DNA of 54,425 nt from Microvirga sp. 3-52 (GCF_018383585.1 NZ_JAHAMK010000019.1:1-54425); one strand, 5' to 3'; shown: positions 38,113 to 50,355, numbered from the stretch's first letter. Notes: a model not told the origin generated them from the letters alone. Program-made: numbers and translations.

Positions 38113-38828
38113 TCCTCGCCCGCTTCGGTCTGGTGCATGTCGAGAGGCTGGAGGAGATCGTCCTCGAGCGGGTCCTCGTCCTCGCGCAGGGCATCCGCAT
38201 CCGAGGGAACCGGCACCGAGAAGTCCGAGGGCACGCGCCCTTCTATGAAGCCAGCTCCCTTGAGTTCCTCGAGACCGGGCAGGTCCTCGATGGCGTCGAG
38301 ACCGAAATGCTCCAGGAAGCCGGCAGTCGTACCATAAGTGACCGGACGACCCGGCGCCTTCCTGCGCCCTCTCAGGCGGATCCAGCCGGTCTCAAGGAGG
38401 GTGTCGATGGTGCCCTTGGAGGTGGCGACGCCGCGGATCTCTTCGATCTCGGCGCGGGTCACCGGCTGATGATAGGCGATGATGGCGAGCGTCTCCATGG
38501 CCGCGCGGGAGAGCTTGCGCTGCTCGACCACGTCGCGGGCGAGCACGAAGGACAGGTCGCTCGCCGTGCGGAAGGTCCATTTTCCGGCCACCCGGACGAG
38601 GTTGACGCCCCGCAGCGCGTAGAGCTCGGTCAGGTCCTGGAGGATCTTCTCCACATCGGCGCCTTCCGGCAGGCGGCCGCTCAGCTCCTCGGCGCTCAAG
38701 GGTGCGGCGGCGGCAAACAGCAGCGCCTCGGCGATCCGCATGGCCTCGCCATGGTCGGGCCGATGATCGGCCCCTTGGCTGACCTCGGGAGCCTCCGCTT
38801 CCGGCGCATCGGCTGTATCGTCTTGCAT
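38109..38828 (-). CDS. scpB: Segregation and condensation protein B
   Basis: The 239-residue product has the ScpB core of two winged-helix domains (RIAEALLFAAAAPLSAEELSGRLP and the strongly conserved ETLAIIAYHQPVTRAEIEEIRGV). The acidic C-terminal tail (EDEDPLEDDLLQ) is typical. ScpB and ScpA bind the SMC ATPase to condense and segregate chromosomes. I use the ATG at 38828 (MQDDTAD); the ATG at 38840 adds MLPD. It starts 14 bases after the scpA stop and overlaps the ABC gene. Confidence 0.94.
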   Translation of the reverse strand: MQDDTADAPEAEAPEVSQGADHRPDHGEAMRIAEALLFAAAAPLSAEELSGRLPEGADVEKILQDLTELYALRGVNLVRVAGKWTFRTASDLSFVLARDVVEQRKLSRAAMETLAIIAYHQPVTRAEIEEIRGVATSKGTIDTLLETGWIRLRGRRKAPGRPVTYGTTAGFLEHFGLDAIEDLPGLEELKGAGFIEGRVPSDFSVPVPSDADALREDEDPLEDDLLQPLDMHQTEAGEE

Positions 38829-38841
38829 GTCGGGCAGCATC

Positions 38842-39642
38842 TTAAACTCCTGCCTCGGCCGGGTCTGCGACGGGCTTGACCCAGACCGGGGCGAAGGCCT
38901 CGTCTTGCCGGACCGTGAGCTTGCCCTCGCGCACCATTTCCAGGGTGGCGGACAGGGCCGAGGCCAGAACGGTCGGGCGCATGGCAGGCTCGACCATGTA
39001 TTCCACCAGATAGGTGTCGAGGGTCACCCAATCGCTCAGGTGGCCGACCAGGCGTTCCAGGGCCTCCCGCGCATCGACCAGGGACCAGACGTTCCGCTTG
39101 TGCAGGGACACCCGGGCGTTGAACTGGATCTGGCGCTGCTGCGCGTAGGCCTTGAGAAGATCGTAAAGGGTCGCCTCGTAACGGGAATCCCGGTTGATGA
39201 TCACGGGCTCCGGCGCGGCGCGGGCGAAGACGTCGCGGCCGAGCCAGGCGCGCTCGCCCATCTTCCTGGCCGCCTCGCGGATCGCCTCCAGGCGGCGCAG
39301 GCGCAGGGCAAGGGCAGTCGCCAGTTCTTCGGCGCTCGGCTCCTCGCCCTTCGGCGGCTCGGGCAGCAGGAGGCGCGACTTGAGATAGGCGAGCCAGGCC
39401 GCCATCACGAGATAATCAGCCGCCAGCTCGAGGCGCATGCGCCGCGCCGCTTCGATGAAGGTGATGTACTGCTCGGCGAGAGCCAGGATCGAGATGCGGT
39501 GGAGGTCCACCTTCTGGCGGCGGGCGAGTTCCAGCAGAAGGTCGAGCGGTCCTTCGAACCCGTCCACGTCGACGAGCAGAGCGGGCTCGCTCTCGGCCCG
39601 CTCGGTGCGTTCGACATCCTCGAAGGGTAAGGGGTTTGCCAT
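38842..39642 (-). CDS. scpA: Segregation and condensation protein A
   Basis: The 266-residue kleisin-like protein contains the N-terminal VDVDGFEGPLDLLLELARRQKVDLHRISI, the region that contacts ScpB. The conserved YLVMAAWLAYLKSRLLLPEP and a C-terminal winged helix (about LSATLEMVREGKLTVRQDEAFAPV) follow. It bridges the SMC heads in the chromosome-condensing complex. It is 40 bases after nagZ on the same strand, in the order nagZ-scpA-scpB that is conserved in this class. Confidence 0.95.
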   Translation of the reverse strand: MANPLPFEDVERTERAESEPALLVDVDGFEGPLDLLLELARRQKVDLHRISILALAEQYITFIEAARRMRLELAADYLVMAAWLAYLKSRLLLPEPPKGEEPSAEELATALALRLRRLEAIREAARKMGERAWLGRDVFARAAPEPVIINRDSRYEATLYDLLKAYAQQRQIQFNARVSLHKRNVWSLVDAREALERLVGHLSDWVTLDTYLVEYMVEPAMRPTVLASALSATLEMVREGKLTVRQDEAFAPVWVKPVADPAEAGV

Positions 39643-39682
39643 GGACCGTACTCAACTCACAGAGTTCGCAGCTTCATAAGCT

Positions 39683-40702
39683 TCAGGCGATTATCGCAAG
39701 AGCAGAATCGAGCCTGGCCCGGGCATCCACAGGATCCAAAGGCTCCGGATCATGGGCGATGCGGGCTAACGCAGCGTTAGCCCGGCGCAGGGATTCTCCG
39801 CTTAAGCTGGGGGCAGCCTCAGCCACGGCGCTCATTTCCTCCATGTTGCCGTTGCAATGAAGGGCCATGTCGCAGCCGGCCGAGAAAGCGGCTTCAGTCC
39901 GATCCCGGAAGGAGCCGGAGAGCGCATGCATGGACAGGTCGTCGGTCATCACAAGCCCGTCATATCCGATGTGGCCGCGGATGATCTCGTCCATGACGAT
40001 GCGGGAGGTCGTCGCCGGCCGCTCCGGGTCGAGCGCCGTGTAGACCACGTGGGCGGTCATGGCGAGCGGCATGTCGGTGAGCATGCGGAAGGGTGCGAAA
40101 TCGTGCCTCTCCAGCTCCTCACGAGAGGCCTCGACCACGGGAAGTGCCTTATGACTGTCGGCCCCAGCCCGGCCGTGGCCGGGCATGTGCTTGACCACCG
40201 GCAACACGCCGCCGGCCAGCAGCCCCTCGGCGGCGGCCCGTCCCAGAATGGCGACCTGGCTCGGCGTCTTGCCGTAGGCCCGATCCCCGATCACGTCGTG
40301 GGCGCCCGGCGACGGCACGTCGAGAACCGGCAGGCAATCGACCGTGATCCCGACGGAGCGGAGATCGTGGGCGATCAGCCGCGCTCCGAGGCGGGTGATC
40401 TCGCGCTGGACCAGCGGATCGTTGGCATGAAGGCGGCCGTAGGTGCTGCCGGAGGGGTATTTCGGCCAGTGCGGCGGTCCCAGGCGCTGAACCCGGCCGC
40501 CCTCCTGATCGATGAGGATCGGGGCATCGGCCCGTCCGACCGCATCCCTCAAGGAGGCGCAGAGCGCCCTCACCTGCTCCGGGCTTTCCACGTTTCGGCG
40601 GAACAGGATGAAGCCCCAGGGATCCGCCACCTTGAAGAAGGCGACCTCGTCGGGGGTGAGCTCGGTGCCGGAGCATCCAGCAATAAAGGCGCGGGTTTTC
40701 AT
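39683..40702 (-). CDS. nagZ: Beta-N-acetylhexosaminidase NagZ
   Basis: The 339-residue glycoside hydrolase family 3 protein removes GlcNAc from cell-wall anhydro-muropeptides during recycling. It has FILFRRNVES, IDQEGGRVQRL, and the catalytic loop KHMPGHG (171-177) with Asp182-Ser183-His184, then the nucleophile-type aspartate in VMTDDLSMHAL. The start MKTRAFIAG is inside a 14-bp perfect hairpin. Alternative upstream start MTLPGRG (40738) would leave the hairpin in the coding region. The gene is between the SPOR gene and scpA. Confidence 0.94.
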   Translation of the reverse strand: MKTRAFIAGCSGTELTPDEVAFFKVADPWGFILFRRNVESPEQVRALCASLRDAVGRADAPILIDQEGGRVQRLGPPHWPKYPSGSTYGRLHANDPLVQREITRLGARLIAHDLRSVGITVDCLPVLDVPSPGAHDVIGDRAYGKTPSQVAILGRAAAEGLLAGGVLPVVKHMPGHGRAGADSHKALPVVEASREELERHDFAPFRMLTDMPLAMTAHVVYTALDPERPATTSRIVMDEIIRGHIGYDGLVMTDDLSMHALSGSFRDRTEAAFSAGCDMALHCNGNMEEMSAVAEAAPSLSGESLRRANAALARIAHDPEPLDPVDARARLDSALAIIA

Positions 40703-40716
40703 ACCCGCGCCTTTAT
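40683..40716 (-). promoter_or_regulatory. Perfect 14-bp hairpin enclosing the nagZ start codon
   Basis: On the minus strand ATAAAGGCGCGGGT is exactly complementary to ACCCGCGCCTTTAT, and the 6-base loop is ATGAAA, the first two codons of nagZ. The probable ribosome-binding site (AAAGG) is in the 5' arm. It may be a terminator for the upstream SPOR gene, or a structure that limits nagZ initiation. Confidence 0.6.
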
Positions 40717-40762
40717 GTCCCCTGCCGGGCAGGGTCAAGAAATCTCAACCGCTAAGCCGGCG

Positions 40763-42157
40763 TCAGTTCTTGGCAACGAAGCACTGCCCCCCCTGGCCCT
40801 GCAGCTTGGAGCAGAGGGAGGAGGCCTCCTCCTTGGACAGGGGTCCGACCCGGACGCGATAGATCGTATTGCCGTTCACCTCGGCCTTGCGGATGAGAGA
40901 CGGCAGACCTTCGAGGTCAGAATACTTGCGCTGGAACGACGCGAAGGCCGTCTGCGCCGCGGCTTCCGAGTTCGCCAGGCCGAGCTGCACGGCGAAACCG
41001 CCGGTCGGCGTCGTCTCCGCTGCCGCCGGGGCAACCGGCTGGACCGAGGCGACCTGTTGCGGTGTAGGCGTGGACGTGGGAGTCGATGCGGCCGGGACCG
41101 GCTTCGGAGCGGGTGCGGCAGGGGCCGCCGCCGGCGTGCTCGCGGCCGGCTTGGGCTGGGCCGACGCGACCTGAACCGGAGCAGGCTGGGCCTGCGGCGG
41201 CAGGGTCATCGCCGCAGCCGAGGTCGCAGACTGAGCGGCCGGCGGTTCCGCTCCCGCCACGGTGCCGTCGGGACGGATCGTGACGGTGCGAACCTTCTTC
41301 GGTTCGCCGAGGTTCAGGCTGGCGGTCTGCTGAGGCCTGATCGCGCCGCTGGGAACGGTTCCGCCCGTCGCATCGGCCACGGCGCTGCCGCTCATGCGCA
41401 CGGCCTGCTGCACGTCGACCGGCTGCTCTTCGCGGTTCACGACCTTGGTCGCGCCGCTCTGGTTGGCGCGCTCATAGATCTGCTTGTTCTGGTTCGGAAT
41501 CTCGACGCCGCCCGGATTCTGCGGCTGCACCTTGGTCGGCTCGTTGCTGGCCTTCACGAGCGGCGGCTCGCTCCCGGTGATCGCCGCCGAACCCGAGGCG
41601 AGGTAAGCCCCGGCACCGCCAAGCACGACGGCGCCGACGACGGCCGCGATCGCGACTACCCCCTTGCGGGAACGACCCTTCTCGACCGGTGCATAGTCCT
41701 GGGACTGGTCGTAGTCCTGCTCGGCATAATGCCCAGCCTGATCGGCATAATAATCCTGAGCATAAGCCTCGTTGCCGTAGGCATCCTGGTCCTGGGGAGC
41801 ATAGGCAGGCTCGGGGCTGCGGACGTGGCTCCGGGCATAGGAGCCATGATCGAAGGACGGGGCGGCGTGCCCCCCATGGGGAGAGCGTGCCAGCGTCTCT
41901 CGCGCGCCTTGCGGCATGGTGTCGCGGACGGCGAAAATGTCGTCGATGGAAGAGCTTTGCTGGCGCGGACGGGCGGAGCCGTCACTGGCCAAAATCGACT
42001 GAAATGGATCGTCTTGCCCCACGATCCGGGCCAATTCCGCGAGCGGATCGCTCCGCCCGGTGGAGGCCGGCTGGGATTGAGGGGTGCCCGCCTGGGCGAG
42101 TTGCCGCTCGATCTCGTTGAGATCGATGGCAAAACGGGGCTTCACTGATTCGCTCAT
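40763..42157 (-). CDS. SPOR domain membrane protein
   Basis: The 464-residue protein has a cytoplasmic N-terminus of about 160 residues, acidic and Tyr/Gln-rich at 126-158 (QDAYGNEAYAQDYY). One membrane helix follows at about 165-188. Then comes a long Pro/Ala/Gln-rich periplasmic linker and the C-terminal SPOR domain (GGFAVQLGLANSEAAAQTAF to CSKLQGQGGQCFVAKN). SPOR domains bind denuded peptidoglycan at the division site. The order argS-SPOR-nagZ is conserved in alphaproteobacteria. Specific function in this species is not shown. Confidence 0.9.
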   Translation of the reverse strand: MSESVKPRFAIDLNEIERQLAQAGTPQSQPASTGRSDPLAELARIVGQDDPFQSILASDGSARPRQQSSSIDDIFAVRDTMPQGARETLARSPHGGHAAPSFDHGSYARSHVRSPEPAYAPQDQDAYGNEAYAQDYYADQAGHYAEQDYDQSQDYAPVEKGRSRKGVVAIAAVVGAVVLGGAGAYLASGSAAITGSEPPLVKASNEPTKVQPQNPGGVEIPNQNKQIYERANQSGATKVVNREEQPVDVQQAVRMSGSAVADATGGTVPSGAIRPQQTASLNLGEPKKVRTVTIRPDGTVAGAEPPAAQSATSAAAMTLPPQAQPAPVQVASAQPKPAASTPAAAPAAPAPKPVPAASTPTSTPTPQQVASVQPVAPAAAETTPTGGFAVQLGLANSEAAAQTAFASFQRKYSDLEGLPSLIRKAEVNGNTIYRVRVGPLSKEEASSLCSKLQGQGGQCFVAKN

Positions 42158-42264
42158 GCGCCGGATCTCCAGTTACGCGACAGGAGCACCTGCTGCTCCG
42201 CCGGCACGACGTAACAGAACCCAACGCAATGTGGTCCTAAGCGGTTGATCCGCCTCAGGAAACA

Positions 42265-44028
42265 CTATCGCATTTCGTCGGGTGCCGTGACGCCCAGGAT
42301 TGCGAGACCAGATGCGAGCACACCCTTCAGGGCATGCACGAGAGCGAGTCTCGCCTGTGTTGAATCTTCATCAGTTAGATTAACAAAGCGTAATTGCGGC
42401 AAGTCTTTGCCCTTATTCCATAAACTATGGAAGGCGCTCGCCAGATCGTAAAGGTAAAATGCAACCCGGTGAGGCTCATGAGCTTCGGCCGCGGCCTCGA
42501 TCGTCCTGGGGAACTGGGCGATGCGATGGATCAGGTCCATTTCCGCTTCGTCACGCAGGATCGAAAGATCAGCCTGCTCGAGCTGGGCTGCCGAGAAGTC
42601 GGCACTCGGGAACGCCTCGGCCGCCTGCCGGAACACGGAGGCACAGCGGGCATGGGCGTACTGGACGTAGAAGACCGGGTTGTCCTTGGACTGCTCCACC
42701 ACCTTGGCGAGGTCGAAGTCCAGGGGCGCATCGTTCTTGCGGAAGATCATCATGAAGCGGGTGGCATCCCGGCCCACCTCATCCACCACCTCGCGCAGGG
42801 TCACGAAGTCGCCCGAGCGCTTCGACATCTTCACCGGCTCGCCGCCGCGCAGAAGCTTGACGAGCTGGCAGAGCTTCACGTCGAGCTCGGCTTTGTTGTC
42901 GGACACAGCCCTGACGGCGGCCTGCATGCGCTTCACGTAGCCGCCATGGTCGGCGCCGAGCACGTCGATCATCGACAGGAAGCCGCGCTCGTACTTGGAG
43001 CGGTGATAGGCGATGTCCGAGGCGAAATAGGTGTAGGACCCGTCCGACTTCATGAGTGGCCGGTCGACCTCGTCGCCATAGGCGGTGGCGCGGAAGAGAA
43101 GTTGCTCCCGGTCCTCCCAGTCCTCGTCCTTCTGACCCTTGGGAGGCGGAAGGCGGCCCATATAGACGAGATCGCGGGACTTCAGCTCCTCGATCATCTT
43201 GGCCACCTGATCGCCCCCCGCCCCCTTCTGGAGGGAGCGCTCGGAGAAGAACACGTCGTGGTGGATGTTGAGCGCGGCGAGGTCGGCCCGGATCATGTCC
43301 ATCATGGCGTCGATGGAGGCCTCGCGCACGAGCGGCAGCCACTCGGTCTCCGGCTTGTCGAGCAGGCTCGGGCCGTACTCCTCGGCAAGACGCTCGCCGA
43401 CCGGCTTCAGGTAGTCGCCTGGATAGAGCCCATCCGGAATGGCGCCGATGTCCTGGCCGAGGGCCTCCTTGTAGCGGAGATAGGCGGAGCGGGCCAGGAC
43501 GTCGACCTGCGCACCCGCATCGTTGATGTAGTACTCCCGGGCGACCTTGTAGCCGGCGAAATCCAGAAGACCCGCGAGGGCATCGCCGAACACCGCGCCG
43601 CGGCAATGGCCCACGTGCATCGGGCCGGTCGGGTTGGCGGACACGTATTCCACGTTCACCGGAGAACCCGCCCCTTGCCCGCTCCGGCCGAAGCCGCTGC
43701 TGTCGACGACGGCGGCGCGCAAAACCTCGTGCAGGACCGCAGGTGCGAGCCGGATGTTGATGAAGCCCGGACCGGCGATCTCGACCTTGGTGACGCGCGG
43801 ATCGTCCTGAAGGTCGGCGACGAGAAGCTCGGCCAGGGCGCGCGGGTTCATGCGCGCCTCCTTGGCCAGCACCATGGCGGCGTTGGTCGCGAGATCGCCA
43901 TGGGAGGGATCGCGCGGCGGCTCGACCACGACGCGGCTGACGTCCAGCCCCGATGGAATCCTGGCCCCTTCGGCCAACCGGCCGAGCGCGTCCGCAACCC
44001 GCTTCTCAAACAGCCCGAAAATGTTCAT
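42265..44028 (-). CDS. argS: Arginine--tRNA ligase
   Basis: The 587-residue class I synthetase starts [18 protein letters not shown]. The ATP-binding HIGH-type motif is HVGH at residues 138-141 within [15 protein letters not shown]. The KMSKS-equivalent appears as KMSKRSGDF. The C-terminal anticodon-binding DALR domain ends in [18 protein letters not shown]. The frame runs upstream to 44181 without an alternative family start. It lies 107 bases upstream of the SPOR gene and 159 bases from dgt. Confidence 0.96.
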   Translation of the reverse strand: MNIFGLFEKRVADALGRLAEGARIPSGLDVSRVVVEPPRDPSHGDLATNAAMVLAKEARMNPRALAELLVADLQDDPRVTKVEIAGPGFINIRLAPAVLHEVLRAAVVDSSGFGRSGQGAGSPVNVEYVSANPTGPMHVGHCRGAVFGDALAGLLDFAGYKVAREYYINDAGAQVDVLARSAYLRYKEALGQDIGAIPDGLYPGDYLKPVGERLAEEYGPSLLDKPETEWLPLVREASIDAMMDMIRADLAALNIHHDVFFSERSLQKGAGGDQVAKMIEELKSRDLVYMGRLPPPKGQKDEDWEDREQLLFRATAYGDEVDRPLMKSDGSYTYFASDIAYHRSKYERGFLSMIDVLGADHGGYVKRMQAAVRAVSDNKAELDVKLCQLVKLLRGGEPVKMSKRSGDFVTLREVVDEVGRDATRFMMIFRKNDAPLDFDLAKVVEQSKDNPVFYVQYAHARCASVFRQAAEAFPSADFSAAQLEQADLSILRDEAEMDLIHRIAQFPRTIEAAAEAHEPHRVAFYLYDLASAFHSLWNKGKDLPQLRFVNLTDEDSTQARLALVHALKGVLASGLAILGVTAPDEMR

Positions 44029-44076
44029 GGTACTTTGTCTCTGAAGGGCCCTGGCCCTGAATTCTGTGGTGCGCTC

Positions 44077-44126
44077 GATCATCGGACCCGAAAGTGGAAG
44101 CCACTTTTGGGGCTCATCCGATGATC
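44077..44126. repeat. Palindromic intergenic repeat, family 2, copy 2
   Basis: GATCATCGGACCCGAAAGTGG (first 20 bases listed in part) is inverted, around AAG, as CCACTTTTGGGGCTCATCCG and ATGATC. The core ATCGGACCC...AAAGTGGA is shared with 12376-12427. It lies between dgt and argS. Confidence 0.65.
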
Positions 44127-44140
44127 TCATCCTAAAATGA

Positions 44141-44188
44141 GCGCATCGGATGAGCGGAAAACCGAGGCCACTTTTCCGCACGATGCGC
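44141..44188. repeat. Second palindrome beside family 2 copy 2
   Basis: GCGCATCG near 44141 is repeated in inverted form as CGATGCGC at about 44181-44188, with inner arms GCGGAAAA and TTTTCCGC. The outer end touches the dgt stop codon (44188-44190). Confidence 0.55.
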
Positions 44189-45402
44189 TAGCGCAGGTCC
44201 GGCGTTACGTCAAACAGGCGCCGGTGTTCGAGGATCGCGTATCGGTCCGTCATGCCGGCGATGTAGTCCGCCACGCGCCGGGCAAGGCGCGGCTCGTCGT
44301 CCCTCGGCAGATCCGCCTGCCATTCCTCGGGCATCAGGGTCGGCTCGGCCTTGAAGCGCCTGAACAGATCCCGCAGCACGTCGTCGGCCTGGGCGCGAAC
44401 CCGCATCACGTCCGGGTGACGGTACATGCGGGCATAGAGAAAGCGCTTGATGGAGGCATCGGCCTCCTTCATGGCCTTCGAGAAGCACACCATGGTGTCG
44501 CCCGCCTGCCGGATGTCCTCGGCTTTCTGCGGAGCCAGGGCGGCCATCCTGCGCTCTCCCTCAGCCACCACGTCCTCGACGAAGCGTGTGATGACGCGCC
44601 GGGTCAGCTCATGGATGCGCCGGGAGAGGTCGAGGGTCGGGTATCGTGCGTCGATTTCCGCCAGAAGCTCTTCGAGAAACGGCACCTCGCGCAGTTCCTC
44701 GATCCGGAACAGCCCGGCTCGCAGTCCGTCGTCGATGTCGTGAGCATCGTAGGCAATATCGTCGGCGATCGCCGCGGCCTGTGCCTCGCCGCCGGCATGG
44801 GTGGCGAGTTCCAGGTCCTGCTGGGCGTTGTACTCGAGAATCGCCAGGGGCACGCCCCGCGCGGCATAGCGCAGGGTCGGCTGCCCGCTGGCATCGAGGA
44901 GCGGGCCGTTATGCTTGACCAGCCCCTCCAGGGTTTCCCAGGTGAGGTTCAGCCCGTCATATTCAGCGTAACGGCGCTCCAGGCGGGTCACAACCCGCAA
45001 GGCCTGGGCGTTATGGTCGAAGCCGCCGAACCCGGCCATGCATTCGTCGAGCGTATCCTCGCCGGTGTGGCCGAACGGGGTGTGGCCAAGGTCGTGGGAG
45101 AGCGCCAGCGCCTCGGCGAGATCCTCGTCGAGTCCGAGAGAGCGGGCGAGCGCCCGGGCGATCTGGCTCACCTCGATGGTGTGGGTCAGCCGGGTCCGGA
45201 AATGGTCGCCCTCGTGATAGACGAACACCTGCGTCTTGTGCTTGAGCCGCCGGAAGGCGGAGGAATGGATGATCCGGTCCCGGTCACGCTGGAACTCGCT
45301 GCGGGTGGGCGAGACCGCCTCAGGGAACAGCCGGCCGCGGCTGCCCCACGGATCGCTGGCATAAGGGGCTCGCCATCTCTCGCCAAAGGGCCGCACAATC
45401 AT
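44188..45402 (-). CDS. dgt: Deoxyguanosinetriphosphate triphosphohydrolase-like protein
   Basis: The 404-residue HD-domain protein has the metal-binding residues His74 ([10 protein letters not shown]) and His103-Asp104 ([13 protein letters not shown]), plus [15 protein letters not shown] in the N-terminal part and [25 protein letters not shown] near the C-terminus. The family hydrolyses dNTPs to nucleosides and triphosphate; many members prefer dGTP or are allosterically activated. Length fits the dNTPase type without extra domains. It is divergent from erpA with an 88-base gap. Confidence 0.93.
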   Translation of the reverse strand: MIVRPFGERWRAPYASDPWGSRGRLFPEAVSPTRSEFQRDRDRIIHSSAFRRLKHKTQVFVYHEGDHFRTRLTHTIEVSQIARALARSLGLDEDLAEALALSHDLGHTPFGHTGEDTLDECMAGFGGFDHNAQALRVVTRLERRYAEYDGLNLTWETLEGLVKHNGPLLDASGQPTLRYAARGVPLAILEYNAQQDLELATHAGGEAQAAAIADDIAYDAHDIDDGLRAGLFRIEELREVPFLEELLAEIDARYPTLDLSRRIHELTRRVITRFVEDVVAEGERRMAALAPQKAEDIRQAGDTMVCFSKAMKEADASIKRFLYARMYRHPDVMRVRAQADDVLRDLFRRFKAEPTLMPEEWQADLPRDDEPRLARRVADYIAGMTDRYAILEHRRLFDVTPDLR

Positions 45403-45490
45403 CCCCGGGTTGAAGCCTTGTCAGCGCGCACTTACCTTGCTCATAACATCTTATGCAAGAATTGCGTCCTCCCGAGGACTGGAAGTGCCC

Positions 45491-45817
45491 ATGACCGGTA
45501 TCACTCTGACTGACCGCGCCGCCCGCCGCATCAACGAGATCATGGCTGCGGAGCCTGCAGGCTCCCACCTGAGAATCAGCGTCAACGGAGGCGGCTGTTC
45601 GGGGTTCCAGTACGCTTTCGACGTGGACCGGACGCGGCAGGATGACGATCTTGTCATCGAGCGAGATGGCGCGACCGTCGTAGTGGACGAGGTGTCGATC
45701 CAATACATGGACGGCTCCGTCATCGACTTCGTGGACGATCTGATCGGCCAGTCGTTCAAGATCGAAAACCCCCATGCCACGGCCTCCTGCGGCTGCGGAA
45801 CATCGTTCTCGTTGTAA
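45491..45817 (+). CDS. erpA: Iron-sulfur cluster insertion protein (ErpA/IscA type)
   Basis: The 108-residue A-type carrier protein begins MTGITLTDRAARRI and contains the three cluster-binding cysteines, Cys36 in NGGGCSGFQ and Cys100/Cys102 in SCGCGTSF. It transfers Fe-S clusters to apo-proteins. The gene is divergent from dgt, an arrangement common in alphaproteobacteria. The ATG at 45491 is preceded by GGAAG. A perfect 12-bp palindrome, CGTTACGTAACG, follows at 45821-45832 and is of unknown role. Confidence 0.93.
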   Translation: MTGITLTDRAARRINEIMAAEPAGSHLRISVNGGGCSGFQYAFDVDRTRQDDDLVIERDGATVVVDEVSIQYMDGSVIDFVDDLIGQSFKIENPHATASCGCGTSFSL

Positions 45818-45820
45818 AAC

Positions 45821-45832
45821 CGTTACGTAACG
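45821..45832. promoter_or_regulatory. Perfect 12-bp palindrome CGTTACGTAACG
   Basis: It lies 3 bases after the erpA stop and 70 bases before the next start. It may be an operator or a chance palindrome; there is no second copy visible and no regulator gene nearby. Confidence 0.3.
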
Positions 45833-45902
45833 TCCTATTCGATGCGCTAGCACTTTCATCCAGGGTTGGCCGGCGCTGGATTCGCCGGCTTGGGGGGATC
45901 AT

Positions 45903-47762
45903 ATGGGACTTCGTTACCGCGCAGGGGTCTGCGCACTCGCCTTGGTGGCCGGCTCCGCGGCTTTGCAGTTCGAGCCTGCGGTTGTCCGTGACCTCGTCAT
46001 CGACAACGGCGGCCAGCGCATCACCGTCGAGGCGGTCAGGGCTTCGCTCTGGAGCGCGGCTTTCGCGCAATCAGCCGACAGCTTCAGCCTGGACAATGTG
46101 AGCTTCACCTTCGGGTCCACGACCTACGAGGCCAGGCGGATCGAGTTTTCCGGGGTCTCCTCGTCGCGGGCCGATATCGAAGCGCTGTTTTCCTCGACCT
46201 CCACGGAGCCGATGGAAAGCCGCCTGAAGCGCATCACCGTGAAGCAGGTCACGATCCCTGAAGTACGGGTGAAGCAGACCATCGGCAAGCAGACGCAGAC
46301 CACCACCTATCGGAACGCCACCCTGGGCGATATTTCCCAGGGCCGGATCGCCTCGGCTCTGATCGAGACGAGCGCAACGGAAACGAGCGGCGCCAAGAGC
46401 AACGTGCTGATCAGCACCGGCCGCACGAGCATGAGCGAGCTCGATCTGCCCGCTCTCGCGCGTCTCTACGAGACGAAAGCCGACAGCGTCCCGGCTCCGT
46501 TCACCAGAGTCTACGGGGCCTTTGCCATCGACAACATGGAATTTGCCGACACCGAGACGGGCGTGACCTTCAAAATCGCGCAGGTCGGCGGCAAGGACTT
46601 CCAGGGACGCCCAACGAAGCATTCCTGGGCGGGAACCCTCGGAATCTTCACGGACATGGCCGACCGCACGGATCTGTCCTCCGGCGATCAGGCTCGGCTC
46701 CTCTCCGCCATCGCCGATTTCCTCGATGCGTTCCAGATCGGCTACATGGAAGCCTCTGGCATCGAAGCGACTGCAAAAGGCAAGGACGGCTCCGGTCTGA
46801 CCCGGATCAGCCGAATTGCCTACACGGGCGGCACGGATGCTCGGCCCGCCGATCTGCGGTGGGAAGGTTTGGAGTTTTCCGGCAAGGACAATCGCGTCAG
46901 GATCGACGGATTCAGCCTGACGGGCTTCTCGTTCCGCCAGACGATCGATGGCTTGAGAACACTTCAGGGCAAGTCCTTCGACGACCTCGACCCGGCGGTC
47001 GTGCGGAGCCTCGTGCCGACCTTGGGCACGCTGCGCCTGTCGGGATTCTCCATTGACGGGACCAGTGACGACGAAGGCAAGAAGGTCAAGATCGAGGCAG
47101 GACTGAAGGGCTTCGAGCTGACCGCCGACAAACCTGTGAACGCCATTCCGACCAATATCCGGATCGGGCTGCAGAACCTGACGATGGCGCTGCCTTCAAA
47201 CAGCACCGACGACGGCATCAAGGAACTGGTGGCTCTCGGCTACAAGAACATCGACGTATCCCTCCTGGCCGCCGCCACCTGGAACGAAGCCGCGAGCGAA
47301 ATCGCTCTCGACGAGGTCTCGTTCCAGGGCCTCGACATGGGCAACATCGGTCTGACGGGTCGCATCGGCAATGTCGGCAAGGACCTCTTCAACGCCGATA
47401 CGGCGATTGCGACCGTCGCGTTGGTGGGAGCCAGGGCGAAGGCACTCGACCTCACGGTCGAGAACAAGGGCCTGTTCGAGCGCTACATGGCCCAGGCCGC
47501 CAAGGAGCAGAAGACGACGCCGGAATCGCTGCGCCGCACCTATGCCGCGGCCGCCGCCTTCGTGGTGCCGGCGATGATCGGCAGTTCCGAGCAGGCCCGG
47601 ACCTTAAGCCAGGCCATCGCCCGCTTCATCGCCAAGCCCGGGAAGCTCACGGTCAACGCGACGCCCAAGGATCCGTCCGGCTTCGGGATTGCGGAAGCGG
47701 TCGTGCTGCCCGAGCCCAAGGCGATTCTGGACAAGCTGAATATCAGCGCGAAGGCGGAGTGA
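45903..47762 (+). CDS. Conserved periplasmic protein of unknown function, 619 residues
   Basis: The protein has an N-terminal hydrophobic segment (ALALVAGSAALQ) suggesting an export signal, and a long beta-rich body with no catalytic motif I recognise. Repeated segments of the form LxLSGFxxDG and LxLxNVSFxxG are visible (for example RIDGFSLTGFSFRQTIDGL and LRLSGFSIDGTS). They suggest a long beta structure such as a translocation or lipid-transport-like fold. The end is Lys/Ala-rich. A strong GGGGGGA ribosome-binding site precedes the ATG. It lies between erpA and the malic enzyme and is likely an alphaproteobacterial envelope protein. Confidence 0.75.
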   Translation: MGLRYRAGVCALALVAGSAALQFEPAVVRDLVIDNGGQRITVEAVRASLWSAAFAQSADSFSLDNVSFTFGSTTYEARRIEFSGVSSSRADIEALFSSTSTEPMESRLKRITVKQVTIPEVRVKQTIGKQTQTTTYRNATLGDISQGRIASALIETSATETSGAKSNVLISTGRTSMSELDLPALARLYETKADSVPAPFTRVYGAFAIDNMEFADTETGVTFKIAQVGGKDFQGRPTKHSWAGTLGIFTDMADRTDLSSGDQARLLSAIADFLDAFQIGYMEASGIEATAKGKDGSGLTRISRIAYTGGTDARPADLRWEGLEFSGKDNRVRIDGFSLTGFSFRQTIDGLRTLQGKSFDDLDPAVVRSLVPTLGTLRLSGFSIDGTSDDEGKKVKIEAGLKGFELTADKPVNAIPTNIRIGLQNLTMALPSNSTDDGIKELVALGYKNIDVSLLAAATWNEAASEIALDEVSFQGLDMGNIGLTGRIGNVGKDLFNADTAIATVALVGARAKALDLTVENKGLFERYMAQAAKEQKTTPESLRRTYAAAAAFVVPAMIGSSEQARTLSQAIARFIAKPGKLTVNATPKDPSGFGIAEAVVLPEPKAILDKLNISAKAE

Positions 47763-47814
47763 CGGCTGCCCGTTCGCGCAGCATCTCGAAGCCTACCGGC
47801 CGTTCCTCTCCGCC

Positions 47815-47903
47815 GTCATCACCGGCCTTGTGCCGGTGATCTCGTCTCGAAAGGTGCCGTGCTTTTTCAAAATCGGGATGGCCGGGACAAGCCCGGCCAT
47901 GAC
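47815..47903. repeat. Palindromic intergenic element, family 1, copy D
   Basis: Full element: GTCATCACCGGCCTTGTGCC with a complete GGTGAT arm, a diverged spacer (CTTTTTCAAAATCGGG), and GATGGCCGGGACAAGCCCGG ending in CCATGAC. It lies between the periplasmic protein gene and maeB. Confidence 0.8.
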
Positions 47904-47952
47904 GTGGGAACGGTGTGGCAGCCTGAGAAGGCCGCCGTGTCGCCGCCGCCCT

Positions 47953-50256
<2,304 letters not shown>

Positions 50257-50355
50257 CCCCGACGCTCCTTGCACTGACCAAACCGCTTCGGAGGCCCTTG
50301 TGCGCGCGCTGCCCCCCTGCCGTCAATGTTCTTCTCTGGTCAACGGAGCCGGACA

